From the NCBI RefSeq assembly GCF_964059175.1, contig NZ_OZ060418.1:186001-250000 (forward strand): DNA of 64,000 nt. Direction: 5' to 3'. A program made the position numbers and the translations under genes. The notes below the pieces were generated by a model, which ran no database searches, had not been told where the DNA came from, and worked only from the letters and a program-made list of their open reading frames with translations. The stretch comes from Buchnera aphidicola (Brachycaudus tragopogonis). GTDB lineage: Bacteria; Pseudomonadota; Gammaproteobacteria; Enterobacterales; Enterobacteriaceae. This document shows, piece by piece, positions 51,433 to 62,493 of this stretch (position 1 is its first letter; the number at the start of each line of letters is the position of its first letter).

Positions 51433-52880
51433 TTATATTATTTTTTTTTGAATCAATATTTTATGTATTATTTGATCTATATTTCCTGCTCCTTGTATCA
51501 AAATAATATCATTTCCATTTAATCTAGAAATCAAGACATCTAATATTAAGTTATTATCAGAAATTAAAGTAGCATGAATGTTTCCTTTTTTTTGTACATC
51601 CTGACATAGTGAAAAACTATCTGCTCCAGGAATGCATGTTTCATTTACAGAATATACATTTAATATTAAAAGAGTATCAACTTGAGATAAAACATTAACA
51701 AAATCATAATATAAATTATATGTTCGTGTGTATCGGTGGGGTTGAAATATCATTATTAAATTTTTATTTGGCCAACTGAGCCTAATTGTTTTAATAGTTT
51801 CATATAATTCTGTAGGATGATGTCCATAATCATTTATCAACATAGCATTAACATTTTGTTTAATATTGTTTTTAACAGAAAATAAACCCAAATATTCAAA
51901 TCTTCTGCAAGTACCTTGAAAATTTTTTAATGATAAAATTATATCAGATTTTTTTATACCTTCAGAAATGGCAAGAGCGACAGCAGCGGCTGAATTTAAT
52001 GCATTGTGTCTACCAGGAATATTTAATGTTATATTTAATTCTATGTTATTTTTGATAATTAATGTAAAATATCCAATAAAAGCATCCTGTTGATAGCGAA
52101 AAACACGAATGTCTGCGTTCTTATTAAATCCATAAGTTATTACTTTACATTTAATATGCGGTAAAATTTCACAAATATTATGATCATCTATACATACTAT
52201 AGCCGTTCCATGCAATGGAATTTTTTTTAAAAATTTTAAAAATGTTTTTTTTAGTTTTTTAAAATTATTCTTATAGTGATCCATATGATCAGATTCAATA
52301 TTAGTTACAATACCTATCATAGGATTTAGATAGAGAAAAGAAGCGTCACTTTCATCTGCTTCTACAATAAAGTAACGAGAAGATCCAAGTTGCGCATAAG
52401 AGTTTATAGATTTTATCAAACCTCCATTGATAACAGTAGGACTTAATCCACTATTTTTATATATATCTAAAATCATGGAAGTAGTAGTGGTTTTTCCATG
52501 TGTTCCAGAAATAGCTATTCCAAATTTAAATTTCATTAGTATTTGAAGCATTTCAGCTCTTAATAATACAGGAATATTATTTTTTTTAGCAGCAATTAGT
52601 TCTTTATTATTTTCTTCTATAGCACTAGATTTTATTATAAAATCTATATTTTTTATATTTTTTTCAGAATGTTGAAAATATATTATTGCCCCCAACTTCT
52701 TTAATTTTGTTGTAATGGAGCTTTTTAATAAGTCAGAACCACTAATTTTATATCCTAATTTTAATAAAATTAAAGCAATTCCTACCATTCCTATACCACC
52801 AATACCAATTAGATAAATATTTTTATTTTTTTTTTATTAGGAATAAAAAAATTAATTTTTTTTATTTGTTCTCGATTCAT
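51433..52880 (-). CDS. murC: UDP-MurNAc--L-alanine ligase, frame broken at a 10-A tract
   Basis: MurC adds L-alanine to UDP-MurNAc. From ATG 52880 the frame reads [18 protein letters not shown] and then stops at a TAA after the 10-A run (52835-52826). In the shifted frame the protein continues [20 protein letters not shown], the essential nucleotide-binding GxGG region, then [15 protein letters not shown] (ATP loop) and [14 protein letters not shown], to the stop at 51433. Eleven A would give one 482-residue frame that aligns without gaps at this point to E. coli MurC (491). An internal ATG at 52788 exists but would cut the GIGG motif, so it is unlikely to make a working enzyme. No second murC is visible. 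Confidence 0.93.
52826..52835 (-). repeat. Poly(A)10 tract at the murC frame break
   Basis: Ten T on the plus strand, read as ten A in murC codons 16-19. One more A restores the frame. Confidence 0.9.
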
Positions 52881-52927
52881 AGTGTTTTCTTTTAAGTTTA
52901 ATATTTATTTTTTTTTAAATATAGTTT

Positions 52928-53992
52928 TTATTTTTTATTAACAATATTATTAATGATTTTAAAAATTTTTGATGTAGAATTACGAATACCTAGATCATAG
53001 GCTTTTTCAGCCATTATTAACAGTATATGTCTGTTCAATGAATTAATAATATTTACTATTAATTCACTATTAAAGTTTAATTGATCGATTATTTTTGCTG
53101 CACCAATGTTTTTTAAATTTTGTGCATTTTGATGCTGCTGTCTATCTTTATGTGGATAAGGTATAAAAATAGCACCTAATCCTACTACAGAAATTTCACT
53201 AACAGTTAAAGCTCCAGAACGACAAATAATTATGTCAGCCCATTCGTATGCAGAGGCTATGTTGTTAATGAAACAAGTAATATTTTGTTCTTTTAATCCA
53301 AATTCGTCATATCTTTTTTGTGTTTTTTCTAAATTGTTATGTCCTACTTGATGCCAAATAATAATTTTTTTTTTTAACGAAAATAATACTTTGGGTAAAA
53401 CATGATTTAATATTGAAGATCCTTGACTGCCTCCAATAACTAGTACTCTTAGAGGACCTTTTCTATTTTTAAAGCGAATTTTAGGCGAAGGAATATTAAT
53501 AATACTTTTAGATACTGGATTACCTACTACTATTCCATTCTTTAAAACATTAGGAAAAGCTTGCATATTTTTTGTAGATATTTTTGAAAGCCAATGATTT
53601 GTAATACCTGCTATTTGATTTTGTTCATGTATAACAAGTGGAATATTAGAGTTCCAGGCAGCTATTCCTCCGGGTCCGGATACATATCCTCCCATTCCTA
53701 ATATAATATCTGGAGACCAATTTTTTATTATTTTTTTTACTTTATAATAAGATCGTAGTATATAAATTGGTGAATAGATTAAATTTTTTAAACTAGAGTT
53801 ACGTAGCCCTTTAATTTTTATAAAATGTATTTTAATGCCATATTTAGGAACAATGTTAGACTCTATATTATTTTCTGTTCCTATCCAATTGATAGACCAT
53901 CCTTTTTTTAGTAAACAAGTTGCTATAGCTAATCCTGGAAAAACATGACCACCGCTTCCACCTGCCATAATTATTATTTTTTTAGAAATCAT
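52928..53992 (-). CDS. murG: MurG, lipid II synthase
   Basis: MurG transfers GlcNAc from UDP-GlcNAc to lipid I on the inner membrane, giving lipid II. The N-terminal G loop is [16 protein letters not shown], the second G loop [18 protein letters not shown], and the UDP-GlcNAc site includes [11 protein letters not shown]. 354 residues (E. coli 355). The ATG overlaps the ftsW stop as ATGA, with AGGAG upstream, indicating translational coupling. Confidence 0.97.
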   Translation of the reverse strand: MISKKIIIMAGGSGGHVFPGLAIATCLLKKGWSINWIGTENNIESNIVPKYGIKIHFIKIKGLRNSSLKNLIYSPIYILRSYYKVKKIIKNWSPDIILGMGGYVSGPGGIAAWNSNIPLVIHEQNQIAGITNHWLSKISTKNMQAFPNVLKNGIVVGNPVSKSIINIPSPKIRFKNRKGPLRVLVIGGSQGSSILNHVLPKVLFSLKKKIIIWHQVGHNNLEKTQKRYDEFGLKEQNITCFINNIASAYEWADIIICRSGALTVSEISVVGLGAIFIPYPHKDRQQHQNAQNLKNIGAAKIIDQLNFNSELIVNIINSLNRHILLIMAEKAYDLGIRNSTSKIFKIINNIVNKK

Positions 53993-55170
53993 TTCGATCT
54001 CCTAGGAAATGCTTGTGATTGTTTTAATCTTTCTTCAAAATCTATTCTTAATAGAAAAAATATAGCTATATAGTTAACAACTAAACTGGAACCACCATAA
54101 CTAATTAATGGTAAAGTAAGTCCCTTAGTAGGTAAAATACCAGTAACAGCACCAATATTAATTAATGTCTGAAAACTAAACCAGATACCAATAAAGCATG
54201 CTAAAAACCCTGAAAATGTTTGTTTTTTTTCTAAAGATTTTTTTCCAATATACATTGCGCGAAAAGATATAGAAAAAATTATTAGTAATATTATAAAAGC
54301 ACCAACATAACCTAGTTCTTCAGCTATAATAGAAAATATAAAATCACTATGTGCATCAGGTAAATAATCTAATTTTTGTATTGAATTTCCTAAACCTTGC
54401 CCTAAAAAATTACCACGTCCCAATGCCATTAAAGATTGTGTTAACTGATAGCCATCTCCAAATGGATCTTTCCAAGGATTCCAAAAAGACAAGATTCTTT
54501 TTATTCTATAGGGTTCTAATAAAATTAGAAAAATTATTATTAATGTACTAATGGAGATAATTACTAAAAATTGTCCTATTTTTGCACCAGAAAGAAATAA
54601 AACTAATAAAGTAGTAAAAAACAAAACGACAACAGTTCCTAAATCAGGTTCTGCTAGTAGCAAAATTGATTCTATTATAATAATACTCATAGGTTTAAAA
54701 AAACCCCAAAAATTATTACGTACTTCATTAGATTTTCGTGCTAAATAACTAGATATATAACAAAAAGAAGAGATTTTACATATTTCTGAAGGTTGTACAT
54801 GTAATAAACCTATTTTTATCCATCTATAAGAACCGTGTATTGAATGGCCTATGAGTAATACTACAACAAGTAATGCAATCGAAATAATCAGTATAATATT
54901 ACTGTTGTTTTTCCAAAAAACAATTGGTGTACGTAAAAAAATAAAAGATAAAAAAAATATTAAAAAAAAATAAAATATTTCTCTTTTTACAAAAAAAAAT
55001 GGATCATGATATAAACTTTGACCTACAGGAATGGACGAAGAAATAACCATTACTAATCCAATAGAAGATAAACTTAAACTTAACCATAATAATATACGAT
55101 CATATAATAAAATATGATTAATTTGTGTACTAGGTTTTTCTTCAATATTTTTTTTTTCTAAGTTTGTCAA
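53989..55170 (-). CDS. ftsW: FtsW, SEDS-family septal peptidoglycan polymerase
   Basis: FtsW polymerises septal glycan from lipid II with its partner FtsI. About ten membrane segments are evident, with the SEDS signature region near YISSYLARK and the block [41 protein letters not shown] closes the family pattern. 393 residues (E. coli 414, shorter N-terminal tail). The start is TTG 55170, overlapping the murD TGA, with AAGGAT upstream. Codons 6-8 contain an in-frame 10-A run (55148-55157). Confidence 0.96.
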   Translation of the reverse strand: MTNLEKKNIEEKPSTQINHILLYDRILLWLSLSLSSIGLVMVISSSIPVGQSLYHDPFFFVKREIFYFFLIFFLSFIFLRTPIVFWKNNSNIILIISIALLVVVLLIGHSIHGSYRWIKIGLLHVQPSEICKISSFCYISSYLARKSNEVRNNFWGFFKPMSIIIIESILLLAEPDLGTVVVLFFTTLLVLFLSGAKIGQFLVIISISTLIIIFLILLEPYRIKRILSFWNPWKDPFGDGYQLTQSLMALGRGNFLGQGLGNSIQKLDYLPDAHSDFIFSIIAEELGYVGAFIILLIIFSISFRAMYIGKKSLEKKQTFSGFLACFIGIWFSFQTLINIGAVTGILPTKGLTLPLISYGGSSLVVNYIAIFFLLRIDFEERLKQSQAFPRRSK

Positions 55171-56483
55171 GTTATATCCTTTATTAATTTTATAAAAAAA
55201 TTGCCTCGTTCTTCAAAGTTGGAAAATTGATCTAAACTGCTGCATCCAGGAGATAAAAGAACTGTATCACCTGATATTACTTTTTTTGATATTAATATTA
55301 TTGCTTGTTGTAAAGTTTCTATAACAACAGATTTTTTTTTACATATTCGTGAAAGATAAAAACGATCTTGTCCGAAACAATAGATTTTTATTTTCATTTT
55401 GTTAAAATAATCTTTTAATATATAAAAATCTGCAAATTTTCTATCTCCTCCTAGTAACAAATGTATTGTTCCTTTAGATGTAATCGAATCTAAAGCAACT
55501 TTAGTACTATTTACATTTGTAGATTTAGAATCATTAATCCAACATATTCCTTTATTATTATTTATTATTTGAAATCGATGAGGTAAAGTAGAAAATTTTT
55601 TAAGAGTGTCTATGATTGAATTTATAGGAAATTGCATTGCATTACAAATAGCTAAAGAAACTAACGCGTTATTGTAATTATGATAGCCATGTAAAAAAGT
55701 TTCAGACATATTAAGAATTTTTTTGTTTCTATAGTATAAAAAAGCATTATTTTTATCAAAATTAATTTGATATTGGCTTTTTTTTGATTCTAAATTTATC
55801 CATTTTTGCGAATGATTAATATAATCTTTTACATTTTGATAAGAGTTAATTATGCAAATTTCTGCTTTATCATAAATAGATAATTTAATTTTTTTATACT
55901 GTTCAAATCCCTTTGGATATCGATTAATATGATCTTCGCTAATGTTAAGAACTACAGCTATTTTTGATTTTAAAGTAAATGTATTTTCTAGTTGAAAACT
56001 AGATATTTCTATTATGTATAAATCGGCCTTTTGATTAAGCATGTCTAAAACGGGAAAACCAATATTGCCACCTAAACAAGCTTTATAACCTGCATTTTTT
56101 GCAATTTTTGTAACCATTGTTGCTACCGTACTTTTTCCATTAGTTCCTGTAATAGAAATAATTGGAAGTAGCGCTTCTCTAGAAAATAATTCTATATCAC
56201 TAATAATTTCAACTCCTAACAGTCTAGCTTTAATTAAAATAGGTTTAAAAGAAGAAATTCCTGGACTAATTATTATTAAATCTGATTCTAAAATCCATTT
56301 TGGTTCTAAAATTCCAATTTTATATTTAATTATTTTAGGTATTTTATGTAAATAAAGAGGAGAGGTAGATTCATCAATAATTTTTGGTATTATTCCTTTT
56401 TTTAAAAAAAAATTAATACATGATATTCCTGTTAAACCCATACCTAAAATTAATATTTTTTTTCTAGAATAATTATGTAACAT
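55167..56483 (-). CDS. murD: UDP-MurNAc-L-Ala--D-glutamate ligase
   Basis: MurD adds D-glutamate to UDP-MurNAc-L-Ala. The Mur-ligase ATP loop is [15 protein letters not shown], with [11 protein letters not shown] and [14 protein letters not shown] downstream and a C-terminal [19 protein letters not shown] block. 438 residues, as E. coli. The ATG overlaps the last base of the mraY stop, and its own stop overlaps the ftsW start. Confidence 0.97.
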   Translation of the reverse strand: MLHNYSRKKILILGMGLTGISCINFFLKKGIIPKIIDESTSPLYLHKIPKIIKYKIGILEPKWILESDLIIISPGISSFKPILIKARLLGVEIISDIELFSREALLPIISITGTNGKSTVATMVTKIAKNAGYKACLGGNIGFPVLDMLNQKADLYIIEISSFQLENTFTLKSKIAVVLNISEDHINRYPKGFEQYKKIKLSIYDKAEICIINSYQNVKDYINHSQKWINLESKKSQYQINFDKNNAFLYYRNKKILNMSETFLHGYHNYNNALVSLAICNAMQFPINSIIDTLKKFSTLPHRFQIINNNKGICWINDSKSTNVNSTKVALDSITSKGTIHLLLGGDRKFADFYILKDYFNKMKIKIYCFGQDRFYLSRICKKKSVVIETLQQAIILISKKVISGDTVLLSPGCSSLDQFSNFEERGNFFIKLIKDIT

Positions 56484-57556
56484 TAACGTACCTTTAAAGA
56501 AATAAGGCTAATTAAAAGTAATATAAGTGCAGCAATCCAAAATCGTACAATAATCACAGGTTCAGGTAATCCTTTTATTTCATAATGGTGATGAATTGGT
56601 GACATTTTAAAAATTCTTTTTTTTCTAATTTTAAATGATAAAATTTGTAAAATAACTGATATTGTTTCAAAAACAAAGATGCCTCCCATGATGATTAATA
56701 ATAATTCTTGATGTAAGAGTATTGCTATTGTTCCTAAACATCCACCTAATGACAACGATCCAACGTCTCCCATAAATATTTTAGCTGGATAACTATTAAA
56801 CCATAAAAAACCTAATCCTGATCCAATAATTGATGAACATAATATTACTAATTCACTGGAATATTTTATATAAGAAACATTTAAACAACTAGAGCTGCTT
56901 ATGTTTTCACTGAAAAAAGATATTAATAAAAAACCACATGTTAAGAAAATCACAGGCATAATAGCTAAACCATCTAATCCATCTGTTAAATTAACTGCGT
57001 TGCTAGTTCCTACAATCGCTAAATAAGATAGAAATATATATATATAATTTATTTCAAAAGTTTTATTTTTGTAAAAAGGAATAATTAATTCAGTATAAAA
57101 AATATTTTTATTATTACTTTGTATTATAAAAATAAGACTTAATGCAAAGACAGATAATAAAAAATATTTTGATATTAAACTTAATCCCTTAGAATTTTTA
57201 TATTTTATTTTTTTATAATCGTCTATAAAACCGATACAACCATATCCTAGTAAAATACTAATAACATACCAAACATATATATTATATAGATCACAGTACA
57301 TTATAGTTGAAATTATTATAGAAGTGATAATAAATAATCCACCCATAGTAGGTGTTTTTTTTTTTAAATAATGAGTTTTTGGTCCGTTTGTACGTATTAT
57401 TTGATAATTTTGTATTTTTTTCATATAATATATAAAATATGATCCAAAATATAAATTAATACAAAAAGAAGTTAGTAAACTCAATATTGCACGATATGGA
57501 AGATATGTGATAAAATTCAAATAAGAATTAAAGTATTTATAAAATAATATTAACAT
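56483..57556 (-). CDS. mraY: Phospho-MurNAc-pentapeptide transferase
   Basis: MraY makes lipid I by moving phospho-MurNAc-pentapeptide onto undecaprenyl phosphate. It is a polytopic membrane protein with about ten hydrophobic helices. Conserved loops include KKTPTMGG, the aspartates in GFIDDYKK, VNLTDGLDGLA, and FMGDVGSLSLGG. The C-terminal MSPIHHHYE motif is intact. 357 residues (E. coli 360). It overlaps murF by 20 bases. Confidence 0.97.
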   Translation of the reverse strand: MLILFYKYFNSYLNFITYLPYRAILSLLTSFCINLYFGSYFIYYMKKIQNYQIIRTNGPKTHYLKKKTPTMGGLFIITSIIISTIMYCDLYNIYVWYVISILLGYGCIGFIDDYKKIKYKNSKGLSLISKYFLLSVFALSLIFIIQSNNKNIFYTELIIPFYKNKTFEINYIYIFLSYLAIVGTSNAVNLTDGLDGLAIMPVIFLTCGFLLISFFSENISSSSCLNVSYIKYSSELVILCSSIIGSGLGFLWFNSYPAKIFMGDVGSLSLGGCLGTIAILLHQELLLIIMGGIFVFETISVILQILSFKIRKKRIFKMSPIHHHYEIKGLPEPVIIVRFWIAALILLLISLISLKVR

Positions 57557-58919
57557 TTTTTTTGTTTTCTCTGATTAGATATTCTACTATTTTTTCCATT
57601 TTAGTATTACGAGAACCTTTTACTAATATTGAAATTTTATTTTTTTCTAAAAAAATCTTCATTAAATAATTATTTAATTTTTTTTTATCACAAAAATGTT
57701 GTCCATTGTGAAAAATTTGACTGATCTTATTACTCATACTACCAATGCTAAAAATTTTATGAATTTTAGACAAATTAGCAATATTACCAATCATTTTGTG
57801 GTATAAAATACTTTTCTCTCCTAATTCAGCCATATCTCCAGTGACTAATATTTTATAGCCTGGCATTTCTTCTAATACTTTTATTGCTGTAATCATAGAC
57901 GAAACGTTTGCATTATAAGTATCATTAATTAAAATTTTATTGGTTTTTAATCGAATAATTTCTAATCGTCCTGGTAAAATAGGGGTTTTTAACAGTCCAT
58001 TTTTTATTTTTTTTAAAGGTATTTTAAGAGAAAATGAAAGAGCACTAGCTGCTAATGCATTGGATACGTTTTGATAACCTAGAAGAGGCAAAGAAATATT
58101 TGTTTTACCACATGGTGTATGCATTGTAAAAGATGTACCATATGTATTAATTTTAATATTGCTAGAAAAAAAATTGCTATATTTTTTTTTTTTTATAGAG
58201 AAATATAAAATATTTTTTTTTTGTATGTTTTTTTTCCATTGTGATAAATGATGACTATCTAAATTAATTATTACTGTGCCATTTGACTTAATACCGGAAA
58301 ATATTTCTGATTTTGCTTTAGAGACTCCTAATAATGATTTAAATCCTGTCAAATGAGCATGATAAATGTTATTAATTAAGATAACTTCTGGTTGACTCAT
58401 ATTACTAGTATAAGAAATTTCGCCAGGTTGACTAGCACCTAATTCAATTACACCATATTTATGTTTTTTGGTTAACTGTAATAATGTTAGAGGTACACCA
58501 ATATGATTATTTAAATTATCAATGGTTGATACTGTATTTCCTTTTGTCCTTAATATTGATGCTGTCATTTCCTTTACTGAAGTTTTTCCACAAGAACCAG
58601 TAATAGCTAATATTTTAGGGTTTGTTATTTTACGTACATAAGAAGCAATTAGTCCTAAAGAAATAGAAGTATTTTTAACTAAAATATAAGAAACGTTGCA
58701 AGATTCTATATTTTTTTGGCTGATAATTGCAGAACAACCTTTTTTAATGGCATCTTTTATAAAGATATGAGCATCGAACTTGTGTCCTATTAAAGCAATA
58801 AAGAGACAACCTGGGATAATTTTTTTAGTATCAATAATAATTGTATCTATTACTAAATCTATTCCATATAATTGTCCATTAGTAATAGTGGCAATTTTTT
58901 TTAAGGACAAAGAAATCAT
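57537..58919 (-). CDS. murF: UDP-MurNAc-tripeptide--D-Ala-D-Ala ligase
   Basis: MurF adds the D-Ala-D-Ala made by DdlB, completing the pentapeptide. The ATP loop is AITGSCGKTSVKEM, with ELGASQPGEISY and NDTYNANVSSM blocks. 460 residues (E. coli 452), in one frame despite a 13-A run (58182-58194) and a 10-A run (58213-58222), both in phase. Its ATG overlaps the end of the murE frame as ATGA. Confidence 0.96.
   Translation of the reverse strand: MISLSLKKIATITNGQLYGIDLVIDTIIIDTKKIIPGCLFIALIGHKFDAHIFIKDAIKKGCSAIISQKNIESCNVSYILVKNTSISLGLIASYVRKITNPKILAITGSCGKTSVKEMTASILRTKGNTVSTIDNLNNHIGVPLTLLQLTKKHKYGVIELGASQPGEISYTSNMSQPEVILINNIYHAHLTGFKSLLGVSKAKSEIFSGIKSNGTVIINLDSHHLSQWKKNIQKKNILYFSIKKKKYSNFFSSNIKINTYGTSFTMHTPCGKTNISLPLLGYQNVSNALAASALSFSLKIPLKKIKNGLLKTPILPGRLEIIRLKTNKILINDTYNANVSSMITAIKVLEEMPGYKILVTGDMAELGEKSILYHKMIGNIANLSKIHKIFSIGSMSNKISQIFHNGQHFCDKKKLNNYLMKIFLEKNKISILVKGSRNTKMEKIVEYLIRENKKNVNIIL
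58182..58194 (-). repeat. Poly(A)13 tract, in frame, in murF
   Basis: Thirteen T on the plus strand; read in murF as ATA followed by four AAA codons. The second longest A tract I found in a coding region here. Slippage would create out-of-frame murF transcripts. Confidence 0.9.
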
Positions 58920-60408
58920 ATCTTTTTTTCCAATAAGTGTAAGACTATTATTTTATCTGAATAGTTAATGTTTTTATTTTTAATAATTTGTTGCTCTTCA
59001 TGACCTTTTCCAGCTATAAAAATGATATGATCAGATTTTGATTGAAAAAAAGCATAAGATATTGCATCTTGTCTATTTTTGATAATTAATATTTTTTTTT
59101 TTCTTTGCAACCTTTTAAAATATCATTAATAATATTAATTTCTTTTTCATTGCGTGGGTTATCGTTAGTAATAATAACTTTATCTGCCATTCTTTCCGCA
59201 ATAGATCCCATAATAGAACGTTTTTGTAGATCTCTTTCACCTCCACATCCAAATATACACCATATATATTTTTGATAATGTAAACGAATTTCTGTAAGTG
59301 TCTGATTTAATGCGTCAGGAGTATGAGCATAATCAATAATAAATGTAGGTCTTTTAGGGGTATTAAAAATTTGCATTCGACCATCAATCGGTTTTATTTT
59401 ATCAGATGTACTTATTAAATCAGATAAATTATAATTTAATTCAAGCAGACAAGCTAATGATAACAAAAGATTAATAACATTAAATCTTCCGATTAACGAA
59501 GATAACAACTTTCCTGTTCCCCAACTAGATTCGAATTTAATATGAAGAAAATTATTAGAGAATTGAATATCAGTAGCATTAATCCATTTCGTGGAATATT
59601 TTTTTTGCGTAGAGTCGTTAATAGTAACTGCTATTGTATAGTAATTAAATAGTTTTTTTAGCCATTTTTTACCATATTTGTCATCAGCATTTAAAATAAT
59701 TTTTTTTACTTTATGTGTGCTAAATAACAACCATTTTGCTTTTTCATATTGTTCCATATTTTCATGATAATCTAAGTGATCTTGTGTTAAATTAGTAAAT
59801 ATTCCAATATAAAAAGGGACAGCTTTTACGCGATTTTGTATTAAACCATGGGAAGACACTTCCATAGTAACTATTTTAGTTTTTTTTTCTAATACTTTTT
59901 TTAAAAAGGATTGAATAAAAATAGGTGCAGAAGTTGTATTTTTTGTTTTCTGTAAAGAATTATAAAAACCATTTCCTAAGGTACCCATTGTAGCAATATT
60001 ATCACCTAAAATTTTACTCCATTGATTAATTAATTGTGTTACAGTAGTTTTTCCATTAGTGCCAGTGATACCTACTATTTTTAATTTTTTTCCTGGCTCT
60101 TTATAAAAACGACTAGCTAATATTGATATATTTTCAGATAGTTGAAAAAAATACACTATAAGAACATTATTAATATATTTAAATATTCCATGAATTTCTA
60201 TTTGATTGGTTTCGTATAAAATAGCCGCTACTTGTTTAGTAATAGCTTCAAAAATAAAATTGCGTCCATCTTTTTTTTTTCCTGGAATAGCTATAAATAA
60301 ATCTCCTTTATTTAATATTCTACTATCTATTTTTAAATTTAAAATTTTTTTTCTTGGGATGTTTTTTATCCATGGTGATAATAAATATTTTAAGCAATTG
60401 TTATTCAT
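58916..60408 (-). CDS. murE: UDP-MurNAc-tripeptide synthetase, frame broken at an 11-A tract
   Basis: MurE adds meso-diaminopimelate to UDP-MurNAc-L-Ala-D-Glu. The first frame (440 codons) holds the ATP loop GITGTNGKTTVTQ, YAHTPDALNQTL and the DAP-specificity motif DNPRNE, then ends KEKKKY-stop at 59086. The C-terminal part, including the conserved AGKGHEEQQ and NYSDK, continues in another frame to 58916. The break lies in the 11-A run 59102-59092; 12 A yields one 497-residue protein (E. coli 495) aligning without gaps. Loss of the tail would remove the AGKGHE motif, which is part of the C-terminal ligase domain. A second 10-A tract at 60271-60280 is in frame. Confidence 0.93.
59092..59102 (-). 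repeat. Poly(A)11 tract at the murE frame break
   Basis: Eleven T on the plus strand, read as A in murE at about codons 436-439. One extra A joins the two frames. Confidence 0.9.
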
Positions 60409-60442
60409 TGAGCACCTTTTAATGCAATAAGTATCAAATTTT

Positions 60443-62149
60443 TTACTTAGATATATTATCTGGTTTTATATTCATTTTTTTTAATGTTGACTGCATTATA
60501 CTACTAAAAACTGGAGCGGAGACTGCACCTCCATAGTATTTTTTTCCTTGAGGATTATCTATTATAATGATTAAAGAAAATTTTGGATTACTAGCTGGTG
60601 CAATACCCGCAGTATAAGCTATATATTTTTTAATATAGTATCCATGAATACCAACTTTTTTTACAGTACCTGTTTTGACTGCAACACGATATCCTTTAAC
60701 GGCTGCTTGTATACCACCACCTCCAGGTTTAGCGACACTTTCCATCATGTTAATTACATTTTTTACATATTTTTCAGGAAAAATTCTTTTTCCTTGTATT
60801 GGGGTATTAACTTTAATAATTGAAAGAGGACGATATATACCATAACTTCCGATAGTTGCATATAATCGAGCTAATTGTAGAGGAGTAATCATTAATCCAT
60901 ATCCAAATGAAAAAGTGGCTTTATCTAAATTAGACCAATTTTTTTTTCGAGGAAACAAGCCATTTTTTTCTCCAATTAATCCTAGTTTTGTTGGTTTTCC
61001 TAATCCGAATTTAATATAGCTATTAACTAATTTTGAAATTGGCATAGATAATGCAAGTCTTGATACTCCTACATTACTTGATTTTTGTAATATTCCAGTT
61101 ATGCTTAATTGATCATGATATGAAACATCTTTTATTTTATGTTTTGTAATTAAATAAGGTTTTGTATTAATAATTGAATGTATATTTATAATTCCAAGTC
61201 TTAATGCTTCCATAATTACTATTGGTTTTACTGTTGAACCAGGTTCAAACATATCTGTAATTGCTCTATTTCTAATATTTTTTTTAATAATATATTGTGT
61301 ATTGTTAGGATTATATGCTGGACTAGTTGCCATCGCTAATACTTCTCCAGTTTGAACATCAATTAAAATTGCGGTTCCCGAATCCGCTTTGTTTTTTTGC
61401 ACTGCTTGTTGTAATTTATGATAGACAATGTTTTGTAGATTTTTATCGATACTAAGTGTTAAATTATTAGAAGCAGATCTATTGATTAAAGATGTGTTTT
61501 CAATAATGTGTCCATTTTTGTCTTTTCTTATCTTTCTTTTACCAGGTTTACCTGTTAATAGTTCGTTAAAACTTTTTTCTACACCTTCGATTCCTACTCC
61601 ATCTATATCAGTGATTCCTATCAGTTGAGAAGAAACTTTTCCTGAAGGATAATATCTTTTTGATTTTTCTATTAAAAAAATTCCAGGTAATTTTAATTGT
61701 TTAATATATTGTCCAATTTCAGGAGTAATTTGACGTGCTAAATAAATGAATTTCGATTTTTTGTGATAATTGATATGAAAAATTATTTTTTTTAAAGGTA
61801 TGGAAATTGCTTCTGATAAGGCTTTCCATCGTGGATTATTTGTAATATTTTTTTGATTGGTAATTATTGTAGGATCTGCACAAACTGCATTAACTAGAAC
61901 AGTAACAGCAAGAGGATATCCCGATCGGTCATTAATAATTCCTCTTGTACTAAGTAAAGACTGTATTCTTAACGTTCTAAGATCTCCTTCATATATAAGT
62001 TTATCAGGATTGATTACTTGTAAAAAAAATATTCGTAATACTAAAATAAATAAAGATAATAAAATAAAACTACATAATACAAAAAAACGCCAATTTATAT
62101 AAATATTTTTTTTTTCTTTAAAAAAGTTGTTCTTTTTTATTCTGTACAT
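60443..62149 (-). CDS. ftsI: Penicillin-binding protein 3 (FtsI)
   Basis: FtsI is the septal transpeptidase that works with FtsW. One N-terminal membrane segment ([21 protein letters not shown]) precedes the pedestal domain ([14 protein letters not shown]) and the transpeptidase domain with SxxK in [12 protein letters not shown] in [10 protein letters not shown], and KTG in AVKTGTVKK. 568 residues (E. coli 588). Codons near the start include an in-frame 10-A run. It lies between ftsL and murE as in E. coli. Confidence 0.97.
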   Translation of the reverse strand: MYRIKKNNFFKEKKNIYINWRFFVLCSFILLSLFILVLRIFFLQVINPDKLIYEGDLRTLRIQSLLSTRGIINDRSGYPLAVTVLVNAVCADPTIITNQKNITNNPRWKALSEAISIPLKKIIFHINYHKKSKFIYLARQITPEIGQYIKQLKLPGIFLIEKSKRYYPSGKVSSQLIGITDIDGVGIEGVEKSFNELLTGKPGKRKIRKDKNGHIIENTSLINRSASNNLTLSIDKNLQNIVYHKLQQAVQKNKADSGTAILIDVQTGEVLAMATSPAYNPNNTQYIIKKNIRNRAITDMFEPGSTVKPIVIMEALRLGIINIHSIINTKPYLITKHKIKDVSYHDQLSITGILQKSSNVGVSRLALSMPISKLVNSYIKFGLGKPTKLGLIGEKNGLFPRKKNWSNLDKATFSFGYGLMITPLQLARLYATIGSYGIYRPLSIIKVNTPIQGKRIFPEKYVKNVINMMESVAKPGGGGIQAAVKGYRVAVKTGTVKKVGIHGYYIKKYIAYTAGIAPASNPKFSLIIIIDNPQGKKYYGGAVSAPVFSSIMQSTLKKMNIKPDNISK

Positions 62150-62247
62150 TTTTTAGATAACATCCATTAATTTCTATTTATTTGGTTAAATAAAATTTTT
62201 TAATAATAGATTATTATTTCGTGCTTTTAATAAATAGAAAATATTTT

Positions 62248-62491
62248 TTAAATTGTGGAATTAATAGATAAAGAATTCTTTTCAATAATTAAATTTCTCC
62301 ATTCATCATTTTTTTTTTTTTTCGATAATAAGATATTCTTCTTGAGCAATTAATAGACGAGTTTCATAAACTGTAACAACAACACAACTAGCAGATAGAG
62401 TGATAATCATTAATAAAATTAGATGAATTTTGCCATGTAAAAGAAAATCTTTTTTAATTATTTTAGGTAAATCATAACGTTTGATTTTCAT
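62248..62491 (-). CDS. ftsL: Cell division protein FtsL, frame broken at a 14-A tract and shortened
   Basis: FtsL is a bitopic protein that links FtsB/FtsQ and FtsI/FtsW at the septum. The cytoplasmic part, the membrane segment (IHLILLMIITLSASCVVV) and TRLLIAQEEYLIIE match E. coli. Codon 57 enters a run of 14 A and the frame stops at TGA (62306) after 61 residues. In another frame the family continues DEWRNLIIEKNSLSINS to a stop at 62248; 13 or 16 A joins them (16 gives ungapped alignment). Even joined, it has about 81 residues against 121 in E. coli, so the distal coiled coil is gone. The partners FtsQ is absent and FtsB is not in the window. Confidence 0.8.
62309..62322 (-). repeat. Poly(A)14 tract at the ftsL frame break
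   Basis: Fourteen T on the plus strand, read as A in ftsL; the longest A tract I found in a coding region of this window. Confidence 0.9.
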
Positions 62492-62493
62492 AT

